Below, piece after piece: positions 25,698 through 34,190 of a stretch of 35,145 nt of DNA (position 1 is the stretch's first letter; each line of letters begins with the position of its first letter). Source of the DNA: an uncultured Pelagibacteraceae bacterium (GTDB lineage: Bacteria > Pseudomonadota > Alphaproteobacteria > Pelagibacterales > Pelagibacteraceae); the NCBI GenBank assembly GCA_902582605.1, contig CACHSP010000007.1, positions 1 through 35,145 of the forward strand. Reading direction: 5' to 3'. Both the position numbers and the translations under genes were made by a program. Below the pieces are notes generated by a model. That model had not been told where the DNA came from, did no database searches, and saw only the letters and a program-made list of their open reading frames with translations.

Positions 25698-26393
25698 ATG
25701 TTAAACTATATTAGATATTATAAAACTTTTTTGCGATATGGTTTAGGTTATGAGGGAGATGCATGGTTTGCTAATAACTATATATCAGCATTTAAAGATA
25801 AAGGATTTTATATTGATGTGGGTTGTTATCATCCTATAAAATACTCTTTAACACACAAACTTCATAAAATCGGTTGGTCAGGTATTAATATAGATATATC
25901 GAAAGAAAGCATCGATTTATTTAACATTTTTAGACCCAAAGATAAAAATTTAAACATTGGTATTTCTACAGAAAGTGGGATTAAAGATGCATTTTTTGTA
26001 AATGAAATTTCACCTATATCCTCTCTAAAATTGGAACATTTTAAAAAATTCCCAAAAATTAAAAAAAAGTTCTCGAGAAAAATCAAAACACTAACATTGG
26101 GAGATCTTTTCGAGGAAAATAAAATTACAGAAGTTGATTTCTTAAAAATTGATTGTGAAGGGTTAGATTTATCAATAATCAAAACAATAAATTTTAAAAA
26201 GTACAGAATTAATTTTTTATGCGTCGAATTTTTAGATCCTTATGCAGATTTTATTAATAAAAAAACTAATGATATAAAATCTGTTCATGAACTCTTTTTT
26301 TCATCAGAGATATATAAAACTTTAAAGGAAAATTTTAGATTGCTAGATCATTATAATTTTGCATTTCTCTTAGTAAACCAAAAGATATATTAA
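25698..26393 (+). CDS. FkbM-family SAM-dependent methyltransferase
   Basis: This 231-residue protein matches the FkbM type. The SAM-binding strand-loop is GFYIDVGCYHP (36-46), the second acidic site is WSGINIDISKES, VDFLKIDCEGLDLSIIK (about 146-162) is the FkbM core, and a late FLCVEFLDPY strand follows. Family members O-methylate sugars, polyketides or other small molecules; the substrate here is unknown, and surface glycans are a guess. It begins 6 bp after hisE, so it is probably cotranscribed with the his genes, although its function is not obviously related. In some other Alphaproteobacteria this slot after hisE holds coaA. Confidence 0.88.
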   Translation: MLNYIRYYKTFLRYGLGYEGDAWFANNYISAFKDKGFYIDVGCYHPIKYSLTHKLHKIGWSGINIDISKESIDLFNIFRPKDKNLNIGISTESGIKDAFFVNEISPISSLKLEHFKKFPKIKKKFSRKIKTLTLGDLFEENKITEVDFLKIDCEGLDLSIIKTINFKKYRINFLCVEFLDPYADFINKKTNDIKSVHELFFSSEIYKTLKENFRLLDHYNFAFLLVNQKIY

Positions 26394-26411
26394 GTTAGTT
26401 TGATTATTTTG

Positions 26412-26440
26412 TTGATAATTTATCTTTAGGTTCATAATAT
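26412..26440 (+). promoter_or_regulatory. Sigma-70 promoter of the small-membrane-protein / HIT / GNAT unit
   Basis: TTGATA (26412-26417), an exact 17-nt spacer, and TAATAT (26435-26440) lie in the 94-bp gap before the gene at 26488. The implied start near 26447 leaves a leader of about 40 nt. This is among the best promoter matches in the window. Confidence 0.55.
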
Positions 26441-26487
26441 TAGAATTGAGCATATAGAGGAAGAATTAGGAAAAAAAGTAAAGTATA

Positions 26488-26832
26488 ATGAGCAAAATTA
26501 AGATAGTGTTTTTTTTAATATTAGGTTTTGTTTTCTATAAAGGTTATGTTGCTTTTACAAATTTTGAAATTGGAGTTTCTGATAGAGTAACTGAATTAGA
26601 GGAAAAAGCAGATTTTGAAAGGCAAGGAGAGGTTATAGCTTTGATGATGTATTTAGGTGATCCTCCTGAATTAACCGAACATTTATTGGTTAAAAGTGAG
26701 TCTAAATGTATAGAGATGAAGCAAATTGCTGAGGAAACGTCATTTGCCTATTATGAATGTGCAATTGTTGATGCTAATTTAAAAGGTGGAAAAATAACTA
26801 GCATAAATCAAGAGCTCAAAGTTTTACAATGA
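26488..26832 (+). CDS. Small membrane-anchored protein of unknown function
   Basis: I do not recognise this 114-residue protein. It has an N-terminal hydrophobic segment (about 5-22, after two Lys), which could be a signal anchor or uncleaved signal peptide. A charged, probably helical and partly coiled region follows (30-52, SDRVTELEEKADFERQGEV). The C-terminal part has two Cys (74 and 91) in KCIEMK and YYECAIV that could form a disulfide outside the cytoplasm. It overlaps the HIT gene by 4 bp (ATGA), so the two are coupled. Confidence 0.8.
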   Translation: MSKIKIVFFLILGFVFYKGYVAFTNFEIGVSDRVTELEEKADFERQGEVIALMMYLGDPPELTEHLLVKSESKCIEMKQIAEETSFAYYECAIVDANLKGGKITSINQELKVLQ

Positions 26833-27194
26833 CATACGATGAAAACAATATTTTCGCAAAAATTTTAAGAGGTGAAATTCCTTGTAAAAAAATTTACGAA
26901 GATGAGTTTGTATTATCTTTCCACGATATAAATCCTCAAAAAAAAATTCATGCACTAATAATTCCAAAAGGAAAATACATTGATTTAGATGATTTCAGTA
27001 ATAAAGCTTCATCAGATGAGATGGTAGGATTATTAAAAGGTATTAATATAGTGGCAAAGAAACTTGGTATCTCAGTTGATACGGGCAAAGGATATAGAGC
27101 CTTAGCAAATATAAATGAGCATGGTGGTCAAGAAGTACCCCATCTTCATTTTCATTTATTCGGTGGTGAACCAGTTGGTAAGATGGTGCAGTGA
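26829..27194 (+). CDS. HIT-family (HinT-like) nucleotide hydrolase
   Basis: Histidine-triad proteins of this branch hydrolyse nucleoside phosphoramidates and acyl-adenylates. The 121-residue protein shows NIFAKILRGEIPCKKIYED at the start, HALIIPKGKY, and the triad H105-L-H107-F-H109-L-F in VPHLHFHLFGG. That is the complete HinT layout with the catalytic middle His. It lies between the membrane-anchored unknown and a GNAT gene, overlapping each by 4 bp. Confidence 0.95.
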   Translation: MTYDENNIFAKILRGEIPCKKIYEDEFVLSFHDINPQKKIHALIIPKGKYIDLDDFSNKASSDEMVGLLKGINIVAKKLGISVDTGKGYRALANINEHGGQEVPHLHFHLFGGEPVGKMVQ

Positions 27195-27694
27195 ATAAAA
27201 AAGTAGAGAGAAATTATTTAGAAATATCTTATTTGGAAGATTTAAAAGATTCTTCAAATTTATCAGACCATTATTCGATAAATTTAGTTGATCCAGTTGA
27301 TTTCCAATTAAATAAATTTTTTTACAAAAATATTGGCAAAAGTCATCATTGGGTAGACCGATTAGTATGGAGCGAAAAACAATGGTTAGACTATGTTTCT
27401 GACAAAAAAGTTAAAACATATGTATTAAAGGATAAGGATGAACTAGCAGGTTATTTTGAATTAATTTTACATAAAAATAAAAATGAAGTTGAGATAGCTT
27501 ATTTAGGTTTATTGGAAGAGTATCAAAATAAAAAATTAGGTTCATATCTATTATCAGCGGCTATTAAAAATTCTTTTAAAGAAAAACCTAAAAGAGTTTG
27601 GGTCCATACATGTTCATTAGATCATAAAAATGCATTAAATAATTATATTGCAAGAGGCATGAAAGTTTTCAAAACAGAAACTGTAGTGATTTGA
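27191..27694 (+). CDS. GNAT-family N-acetyltransferase
   Basis: This 167-residue protein starts with GTG overlapping the HIT stop. GNAT motif A is visible as VEIAYLGLLEEYQNKKLGSYLL (about 97-118): the acetyl-CoA loop reads Q-N-K-K-L-G-S. A WVHTCSLDHKNALNNYIARGM stretch (motif B, about 138-158) follows. The substrate is unknown. The stop lies one base from the end of the convergent lolA. Confidence 0.87.
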   Translation: MNKKVERNYLEISYLEDLKDSSNLSDHYSINLVDPVDFQLNKFFYKNIGKSHHWVDRLVWSEKQWLDYVSDKKVKTYVLKDKDELAGYFELILHKNKNEVEIAYLGLLEEYQNKKLGSYLLSAAIKNSFKEKPKRVWVHTCSLDHKNALNNYIARGMKVFKTETVVI

Positions 27695-27695
27695 A

Positions 27696-28244
27696 TTAGT
27701 TTTGTTGAGGAAGGTTAAATATTTCTTTGTTTAATTTTTGATTTCTTTTAATTGAAGAAAGATAGGTAATACTCACATTTTGATAAATATCCACTGTTTG
27801 CCATCCAATTAAATTAAAAGTTTTCTTATCAAAAAATAAATTTATCTCATTTTCATTTTCTACAAAATTGAAGTTTATGAAGTCATCACCTACATCTCTC
27901 TGATCTAAATTTTTTAATTTGTTTAATAAATATTCTTTATTAAGTATTGTATCTAGAGGCGTTTTTTCAAGTGGATAAAAGTAATAACTACTTAATGTCT
28001 TAATTACTAATGATTTTCCGTTTGAAACTAGAATTTTTTGATTACTTAAATTATATTTACAATAAATTCTTTTTGGATACTGAATTATACAATTTCCGTT
28101 CTCAATTTTACCATTAATATTTTGTTCAAAGTCGAATGATATATTTTCGATATCTGTGAACTTCTTAATTATATTTTCCTTCGTTGATGCTAAGACACTA
28201 GAAATTATTGAAAGATAAATTACGATAAAAAGTAACTTTTTCAT
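27696..28244 (-). CDS. lolA: Outer-membrane lipoprotein carrier protein LolA
   Basis: LolA is the periplasmic shuttle that takes lipoproteins from LolCDE to the outer membrane. The 182-residue protein has a signal peptide (KKLLFIVIYLSIISSVLA, cleavage after Ala19). The fold features follow: ISFDFEQNINGKIENGNCII, YPKRIYCKYN, VSNGKSLVI, and YYFYPLEKTPL near the middle. It lies downstream of ftsK with a 4-bp overlap, the ftsK-lolA order also seen elsewhere. Window cargo could include the DUF3576 protein and LptE. Confidence 0.9.
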   Translation of the reverse strand: MKKLLFIVIYLSIISSVLASTKENIIKKFTDIENISFDFEQNINGKIENGNCIIQYPKRIYCKYNLSNQKILVSNGKSLVIKTLSSYYFYPLEKTPLDTILNKEYLLNKLKNLDQRDVGDDFINFNFVENENEINLFFDKKTFNLIGWQTVDIYQNVSITYLSSIKRNQKLNKEIFNLPQQN

Positions 28245-30361
28245 TTAAGAACATCTCTTTTTCCAACATGATTTGCTTTACTCACTATTCCCTCAGTCTC
28301 CATCATATCAATTATTCTTGCCGCACGATTGTATCCAATTTGAAGTTTTCTTTGTAAAAATGAAGTTGATGCTTTTCCCTCTGTTTTAATTATTTCAATG
28401 GCAGTTTGATATAATTCATCTTTTTCACCTTGATTCTTTGATTCATTAAATTCTTTTTCATCAGCAAAATTAAGTATTTCGTCAACATAATCAGGCTCCG
28501 CTTGAGATCTTAAAAAGTTATTTATTTTTTCTATTTCAGTATCTGAAACAAAAGGAGCATGAATTCTTACAATTCTATTTGCAGATGACATATACAACAT
28601 ATCGCCTTTTCCTAACAATTGTTCAGCTCCCTGTTCGCCTAAAATTGTTCTACTATCTATTTTAGAGGTGACTTGAAATGAAATTCGAGTTGGAAAATTT
28701 GCCTTAATGGTGCCCGTAATTACGTCAACACTAGGTCTTTGAGTAGCCATTATAATATGAATACCAGCAGCTCTAGCCATTTGTGATAATTTTTGAATAT
28801 AATTTTCAATTTCTTTTCCTGCTACTAACATTAAATCAGACATTTCATCAACTACTACAACTATGTAGGGCATTGGTAATTTATGTTTTGAATTGTAGCT
28901 ATCAATATTTCTGACACCTTCTTTAGTCATCAGCCTATATCTGCTTTCCATCTCTTTAACTACCCAACCAAGAACCGAGGCAGCTTTTTTAGCCTCTGTG
29001 ATCACTGGGCAAAGTAAGTGCGGGATACCCTCGTAAGTGGAAAGCTCTAACATTTTAGGATCAATTAAAATAAATTTGCATCTTTCAGGAGTGTGCTTGT
29101 AAAGAAGTGATAAAATAATTGTATTAATACAAACTGATTTTCCAGAACCTGTAGTACCAGCAATAAGTAAATGAGGCATTGCAGAAAGGTCCCCGATAAT
29201 TGGAGAACCAGAAATATTTTTTCCTAAAGCAATAGGTAATTTAATCTCCCTCTTTTTATAGCTTGAATTATCTAAAATTTCACTGAGATATACATTCTCT
29301 CGATCTGAATTTGGAAGCTCTATACCAATAGTATTACTTCCTGGAATAGTTGCTATTCGAGCGGATTCTGAGCTTGTATTCCTTGCAATATCGTCAGATA
29401 GATTGATTATTTTTGAAACTTTAATACCTGCTGCAGGTTCAAATTCATTTAAAGTAACAACAGGGCCATGACTCACTTTTTTAATTTTTCCGTTAACTCC
29501 AAAATCTAAAAGAATTTTTTCTAAAAACTCTGGATTATTAATTTCATTTTTATTTAGACTTTCCCTTTCTTTTTTTGTTGGATTTTTTAACAAATCAATC
29601 GAGGGGAGAGAAAATTTCTTTTTTAAATGCCCAGTATTTTCAGCTTTGATAAATGGTAAATCTTCTTGTATAATGTCTTTTATTTCATCTTGAGGAATAA
29701 ATTCGTTTATAAGTTCGTCTTTACTTGTATAATTTTTAGAGTTTTTTTTAAATAAAATATTTAATATTTTTTTAAAACTTGAAATAAAATTTTTTAAATT
29801 AAAATTTATACTTAAAATGAAAAAAATTAAAGTGAGTAGCAGAAGTAGATAGTATGAAAAGTCTTCATATCGATTTAATAAATTAACGAAAAAGTTCTCT
29901 GATAGATAATTGCCGACAAAACCACCACTACCGTTAATATAAAGTGTAAAATTTTCAGAGTAAAATTTTGATAAAAACAAAGATCCAAGCAATGCATAAA
30001 TTGTTACAAAAAAAGTGTTTTCTATAACAACCAAAATTTCTTTTTTTCTAAAAATATTTAAACCAGTAAAGATAAAAGTAATAGGCAAGAAGTATCCAAT
30101 TAAGCCTATGGATTGAAAAATAAAGTCAGAAGTAACACTACCTTGAAAACCTAAAACATTTTTAATAGTAGTATTATCCGGGAAAATAAAATTTGGGTCT
30201 TCTGGAGAGTATGAAATTAAGGCAATTAAAATTAAAACCCCTATTAAAAGAACACAAATCCCAAAAATTTCTATTAATCTATTTGTTATGAATGTTAGGG
30301 CTTTATTTGAAAGTTTTTTTATATCCATATCAGATGAATCAAATTTACCACTTTGTATCAT
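28241..30361 (-). CDS. ftsK: DNA translocase FtsK
   Basis: FtsK anchors at the division septum and pumps DNA toward the terminus to finish segregation. The 706-residue protein has about four membrane helices in the first 185 residues, then a short linker (about 190-260) compared with E. coli. The RecA-like motor has Walker A GTTGSGKS (about 402-409) and Walker B VVVVDEM (about 500-506), and ATQRPSVDVITG. The C-terminal gamma winged helix (about 645-706, LQRKLQIGYNRAARIID) should read KOPS and activate XerCD. ATG 30361 is used; Met12 is an alternative. Only 31 bp separate it from divergent ubiH. Confidence 0.97.
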   Translation of the reverse strand: MIQSGKFDSSDMDIKKLSNKALTFITNRLIEIFGICVLLIGVLILIALISYSPEDPNFIFPDNTTIKNVLGFQGSVTSDFIFQSIGLIGYFLPITFIFTGLNIFRKKEILVVIENTFFVTIYALLGSLFLSKFYSENFTLYINGSGGFVGNYLSENFFVNLLNRYEDFSYYLLLLLTLIFFILSINFNLKNFISSFKKILNILFKKNSKNYTSKDELINEFIPQDEIKDIIQEDLPFIKAENTGHLKKKFSLPSIDLLKNPTKKERESLNKNEINNPEFLEKILLDFGVNGKIKKVSHGPVVTLNEFEPAAGIKVSKIINLSDDIARNTSSESARIATIPGSNTIGIELPNSDRENVYLSEILDNSSYKKREIKLPIALGKNISGSPIIGDLSAMPHLLIAGTTGSGKSVCINTIILSLLYKHTPERCKFILIDPKMLELSTYEGIPHLLCPVITEAKKAASVLGWVVKEMESRYRLMTKEGVRNIDSYNSKHKLPMPYIVVVVDEMSDLMLVAGKEIENYIQKLSQMARAAGIHIIMATQRPSVDVITGTIKANFPTRISFQVTSKIDSRTILGEQGAEQLLGKGDMLYMSSANRIVRIHAPFVSDTEIEKINNFLRSQAEPDYVDEILNFADEKEFNESKNQGEKDELYQTAIEIIKTEGKASTSFLQRKLQIGYNRAARIIDMMETEGIVSKANHVGKRDVLK

Positions 30362-30392
30362 CTAATTTTTATTGTTAAAATTAAAAATTAAT

Positions 30393-31463
30393 ATGAAACT
30401 TTGTATTCTAGGTGGTGGATTAACTGGGTTGAGTTTAGCAAAATCTTTGATTAAAAAAGGACTTTCTGTTGATATTTTTTTAAGTAAAAAAAATTTAGAT
30501 TTTAATAAGAGTCGAACAATTGGTATATCAAATGATAACTTATTATATTTTAATAAAGAAATACTAGATATCAATGAATTATTGTGGGATATAAAAAAAA
30601 TTGAAATTTACTCAGATAATCTAAGAAATGAAAAAATTTTAAATTTTGAAAATAACAATAAGACCCTTTTTGCAATACTTAGAAATTATAAATTACAAAG
30701 TAAATTATCGAAAAGTTTAAAAAAAGAGACGCTTTGTAAATTTAAAAACAATTTTAATTATGAGCTTTTAAATTTAAAAAAATATAAGTTAATAATCAAT
30801 TGTGATAATAATAATTATTTTTCAAAGAAATTTTTTTCAAGAAGCCTCAAAAAAAAATATGATAGTTTCGCGTATACTACAATTTTGAAACATAAAAAAA
30901 TCAAAAATAATACAGCGTCTCAAATATTTACAAAAGATGGACCTTTAGCATTTTTACCATTATCTGAGCTAGAAACTTCTATTGTTTACTCAATAAAGGG
31001 TAAAAAAAATATTGAATTAAAAGAATTAATCAAAAAATATAACACTAAATATTCAATTACAAATTTTGGTACTAGTAACGTTTTTGAATTGAAGTCCTCA
31101 AATTTGAGAACTTATTATCATAAAAATATTTTAGCTTTTGGTGATTTATTACATCGCCTTCATCCTTTGGCTGGCCAGGGTTTCAATATGACTTTAAGAG
31201 ATATTCGAGATTTGGGAAATTTAATTGAACTTAAGTTAAAGAATGGATTAGAGATAGATAATTCAATTTGTGAAGAATTTCAAAATATGACTAAACATAA
31301 AAACTATCTTTTCTCTAGTGGAATTGATTTTGTATATGAATTTTTTAATTTTGAAAGCAAGATGAATAATAATATCCTTAGTAAATCAGTGAGATTTATA
31401 GGAAGAAATAAATTCCTAAATAGATCTTTTAAAAATATAGCTAATAGAGGTTTTGAAATTTAG
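30393..31463 (+). CDS. UbiH/COQ6-type FAD monooxygenase (ubiquinone ring hydroxylase)
   Basis: This 356-residue flavoprotein probably hydroxylates the ubiquinone ring. The N-terminal Rossmann loop is CILGGGLTGLSLAKSL (4-19), and the second FAD motif FGDLLHRLHPLAGQGFN (about 248-264) with LRDIRDL is the UbiH/UbiF/VisC hallmark. An in-frame TTG lies 7 codons upstream, but ATG 30393 gives the standard start. The middle is short, lysine-rich and divergent, so which ring position it acts on cannot be said. It ends 2 bp from a convergent gene. Confidence 0.85.
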   Translation: MKLCILGGGLTGLSLAKSLIKKGLSVDIFLSKKNLDFNKSRTIGISNDNLLYFNKEILDINELLWDIKKIEIYSDNLRNEKILNFENNNKTLFAILRNYKLQSKLSKSLKKETLCKFKNNFNYELLNLKKYKLIINCDNNNYFSKKFFSRSLKKKYDSFAYTTILKHKKIKNNTASQIFTKDGPLAFLPLSELETSIVYSIKGKKNIELKELIKKYNTKYSITNFGTSNVFELKSSNLRTYYHKNILAFGDLLHRLHPLAGQGFNMTLRDIRDLGNLIELKLKNGLEIDNSICEEFQNMTKHKNYLFSSGIDFVYEFFNFESKMNNNILSKSVRFIGRNKFLNRSFKNIANRGFEI

Positions 31464-31465
31464 TT

Positions 31466-32110
31466 TTATTGAACAGTTGTATTATTATAATTGTCAAAAG
31501 AATATGTAGTTAAAATTTCTGAAATCTTAGTTTTTCTAAGCTCTAAATTTTTGGCCTCTAATAAGATTTGTTTTTCTTCTAGCGTGAAAGGAGATGCCAT
31601 CGCTAGAGCGTTTATTGTTTCATCTAAACTTTGTTTCTCTAATCCTTTCCAATTAATAATAAATCCTCTTTTTTCAAAAAGATTTTTTAAGTCTTTAAAT
31701 ATCAATTTTAAATCAGAAAATTGTAGATTTTCACTTTGATAACTTAGATCATCATAAAAATTATTAAAATCTACACTGCATTCTCTGTATTTTTTATTTG
31801 ATTTTACTTCATCTGTTTTTTTAAATCTGATTATACCCTTAAGTTCAATCAAAAATTGACCGTTATCATTTTCTCTAAAGCTTGTAATTTTGCCCATACA
31901 CCCAATGTCATATAATTCAGGGTTAACTTCACTTTCTTTTGAATTTTTAGGTTGTATCATCCCGATAAGCTTGTTTGACTTCATACTATCATTAATCATA
32001 TCGACATATCTTGGCTCAAATATATTTAATGGAACAGTGGTTCTTGGAAAAATGATAAAGTTACTTAATGGAAAAACTGGTATTGTTTTTGGTAAATCTT
32101 CTTTTTTCAT
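31466..32110 (-). CDS. Lon N-terminal-domain (LON substrate-binding) protein
   Basis: This 214-residue protein corresponds to the substrate-binding N domain of Lon without ATPase or protease parts. IPVFPLSNFIIFPRTTVPLNI (about 9-29) and FEPRYVDMINDSM (31-43) are typical, as are IGCMGKI and FLIELKGIIRF. The C-terminal half is helical, with ALAMASPFTLEEKQILLEA. Such stand-alone proteins are widespread in Alphaproteobacteria with no firm function. It is divergent from the tRNA gene. Confidence 0.9.
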   Translation of the reverse strand: MKKEDLPKTIPVFPLSNFIIFPRTTVPLNIFEPRYVDMINDSMKSNKLIGMIQPKNSKESEVNPELYDIGCMGKITSFRENDNGQFLIELKGIIRFKKTDEVKSNKKYRECSVDFNNFYDDLSYQSENLQFSDLKLIFKDLKNLFEKRGFIINWKGLEKQSLDETINALAMASPFTLEEKQILLEAKNLELRKTKISEILTTYSFDNYNNTTVQ

Positions 32111-32138
32111 GAAAAAAACATACCATAATTAATATTAC

Positions 32139-32167
32139 TTGAATTAAAAAAAACGACACACTATATT
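32139..32167 (+). promoter_or_regulatory. Promoter of tRNA-Gly
   Basis: TTGAAT (32139-32144), a 17-nt spacer and TATATT (32162-32167) place a start near 32174, just before the mature tRNA 5' end at 32178. Spacing and position are close to ideal. Confidence 0.6.
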
Positions 32168-32177
32168 AATTTCTTTT

Positions 32178-32252
32178 GCGGGCGTAGCTCAGTGGTAGAG
32201 CGTCTCGTTGCCAACGAGAAGGTCGAGGGTTCGATCCCCTTTGCCCGCTCCA
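32178..32252 (+). tRNA. tRNA-Gly (anticodon GCC)
   Basis: A complete cloverleaf can be drawn. Acceptor GCGGGCG pairs with TGCCCGC (one G-U). The D arm is GCTC...GAGC with AGTGGTA in the loop. The anticodon stem TCTCG/CGAGA carries loop TTGCCAA with anticodon GCC, and the T arm has GTTCGATC. CCA is encoded after discriminator T. It reads GGC and GGU codons. No other tRNA was seen in the window. Confidence 0.97.
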
Positions 32253-32301
32253 TTTTTAAGTAATATAATAAAAAATTTGACTAGATGAGGATGTAAATTA
32301 A

Positions 32302-32637
32302 ATGAGTGAACTATTCGATAAAAAATGTGTTCCTTGCGAAGGCGGTGTTCCTGCGCTTGATATAAGTGAAATACATAAATATCAAAAAAAAATTGATGGA
32401 TGGGATGTTATTAAAAATGAGAAAAATATACATTTTTTAGAAAAAAAATTTACATTTAAAAACTTTGTCGAGAGTCAAAAATTTGTAAATGAAGTAGGTA
32501 GAATATCAGAGGAGGAAGGCCATCACCCTGAAATTTTATTTGGATGGGGTTATGCGAAAATAAACATCTCAACCCATGCAATTGAGGGATTATCAGAAAA
32601 TGATTTCATCTTAGCTTCAAAGATTGACAAGATTTAA
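32302..32637 (+). CDS. phhB: Pterin-4a-carbinolamine dehydratase
   Basis: This enzyme dehydrates 4a-hydroxytetrahydropterin to recycle the cofactor of pterin-dependent hydroxylases. The 111-residue protein has the bacterial N-terminus (KKCVPCEGGVPAL, 7-19), GW near 33-34, and the active-site HHPEI with His74/His75. It ends with the strand and THAIEGLSENDFILA. No phenylalanine hydroxylase is in the window, so the partner is unknown. Its stop overlaps the convergent purH by 4 bp. Confidence 0.95.
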   Translation: MSELFDKKCVPCEGGVPALDISEIHKYQKKIDGWDVIKNEKNIHFLEKKFTFKNFVESQKFVNEVGRISEEEGHHPEILFGWGYAKINISTHAIEGLSENDFILASKIDKI

Positions 32638-34190
32638 TGTCTAAAATGTCTTGTTTTTGAAAAAATTAAAATAGTATTAGTTTTATCTGCAAACTTTATA
32701 ATTTCTTTATCTCTGATTGATCCTCTAGGTTGGATTACAGCAGAAACACCAGATTGAATTAATTTTTCAATACCATCAACAAATGGAAAAAAAGCATCAG
32801 ATGCGGCAACAATTTGTTTTTCATTTTTTTTGAACTTTCTCATTTTATTTATTGCAATTTGACAGCTATCAAGCCTACTAGGTTGTCCAGATCCGATACC
32901 AACTGTTGTTTTATCACCAACGAGCACAATAGCATTGGATTTAACATGACGTGAAATATTGAATGCAAATAATAAATTTTCAAATTGTGTTTTGTTTGGT
33001 TTTTTCTTTGAAACTACTTTGAAATCTTTTTTTTTAAAAACAAGGTCGTCTTGAGATTGAACTAACATTGAGTTTGATACAGAGTTAATTTGAAGAACAT
33101 CATCAAAATTAAAGTTTGTTGAATCTATAATTCTAACATTCTTTTTAGATTTTAATAATTTAAGAGCACTTGTTTCAAAACCATTAGCAATAATTACTTC
33201 TAAAAAAGTTTTGTTTAACTCAACAGCTAAGCTTTTATTAATCTTAAAATTACAAGAGACAATACCTCCAAATGCGCTGACAGGATCACATTCAAATGCA
33301 GATTTATAACTGCTTACTCTATCCTTTAAAATAGAAACTCCACAAGGGTTAGCATGTTTGACAATTACAGTGCCTATATTTTCTGGTAGACTTTTGGATA
33401 TTGTTAAAGCAGCAAAAATATCATTGTAATTGTTATAGCTTAATTGTTTTCCATGAATTTTTCTTAATTTGAAATCTTTATTTTTAGAGTAAATAGCAGA
33501 TATTTGGTGCGGATTTTCTCCATATCTTAATCTCTCAATTAAGTTTCCATAAATAATTTTTTTCTCTGTAAAATTTTCACTTGTGACTGAATTGAAATAA
33601 TCTGAAATTACGGAGTCATAATATGCTGTTTCATTAAAGGCTGATTGAGATAATTTTTTTCTAAATTCTAATTTTGTTGCACCCTTAAATCTTTTTAACT
33701 GATCAATCAATGCTGAATATTGATTGATGGATGTTATTACTGCAACGTCATTGTAATTTTTTGCAGCACTTCTAACTAAGGCAGGACCACCGATATCAAT
33801 TTTTTCAATTATTTTATTATGATTTTTTGTTGTGTTTAAAGTTTTTTCAAATGGATAAAAGTTGACTATAACTAAATCAATATTTTGAAAATTATTTTTT
33901 TTTATTTCTCTTTTATGAGTGATATTGTTTCTTTTATTCAAGATACCCGCATGAATTTTAGGATGTAGTGTTTTAACACGTCCATCAAGAATTTCATTGA
34001 AACCAGTATAATCAGAAACTTCAAGGCATCGATAGCCTAATTTTCTAATTGCCTTAAATGTACCTCCTGAACTAATCAGTTTAACATTATACCTGTTTAA
34101 AGTTTGTAATAATGGTTTTAAGTTTGATTTATCTGAAACAGATATAACAGCTGATTTTATTCTCCTTACTATATTTTTTTTATTTGCCAT
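32634..34190 (-). CDS. purH: Bifunctional AICAR formyltransferase / IMP cyclohydrolase
   Basis: PurH does the last two steps of IMP synthesis. The 518-residue protein has the IMP cyclohydrolase domain first (about 10-200): SAVISVSDKS, SSGGTFKAIRKLGY, RVKTLHPKIHAGIL, NFYPFE. The transformylase domain follows: RYGENPHQ, VKHANPCG with the catalytic Lys-His, and DPVSAFGGIVS. It ends SDAFFPFVDG, IQPRGSIRDKE and the RHFRH tail. Its N-terminus overlaps the upstream heparinase gene by 22 bp; there is no later Met that would remove the overlap before the conserved region. Confidence 0.98.
   Translation of the reverse strand: MANKKNIVRRIKSAVISVSDKSNLKPLLQTLNRYNVKLISSGGTFKAIRKLGYRCLEVSDYTGFNEILDGRVKTLHPKIHAGILNKRNNITHKREIKKNNFQNIDLVIVNFYPFEKTLNTTKNHNKIIEKIDIGGPALVRSAAKNYNDVAVITSINQYSALIDQLKRFKGATKLEFRKKLSQSAFNETAYYDSVISDYFNSVTSENFTEKKIIYGNLIERLRYGENPHQISAIYSKNKDFKLRKIHGKQLSYNNYNDIFAALTISKSLPENIGTVIVKHANPCGVSILKDRVSSYKSAFECDPVSAFGGIVSCNFKINKSLAVELNKTFLEVIIANGFETSALKLLKSKKNVRIIDSTNFNFDDVLQINSVSNSMLVQSQDDLVFKKKDFKVVSKKKPNKTQFENLLFAFNISRHVKSNAIVLVGDKTTVGIGSGQPSRLDSCQIAINKMRKFKKNEKQIVAASDAFFPFVDGIEKLIQSGVSAVIQPRGSIRDKEIIKFADKTNTILIFSKTRHFRH

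Noticed and set aside
30372..30392. Seven-codon N-terminal extension of the UbiH-like protein from a TTG
   Set aside because: The flavin-binding strand starts directly at Met 30393 (MKLCILGGG), as in the family; the extension lacks a ribosome-binding site.
32286..32297. Three-codon leader ORF (ATG AGG ATG TAA) before phhB
   Set aside because: Too short to separate from chance; GAGG there more likely serves as ribosome-binding sequence.
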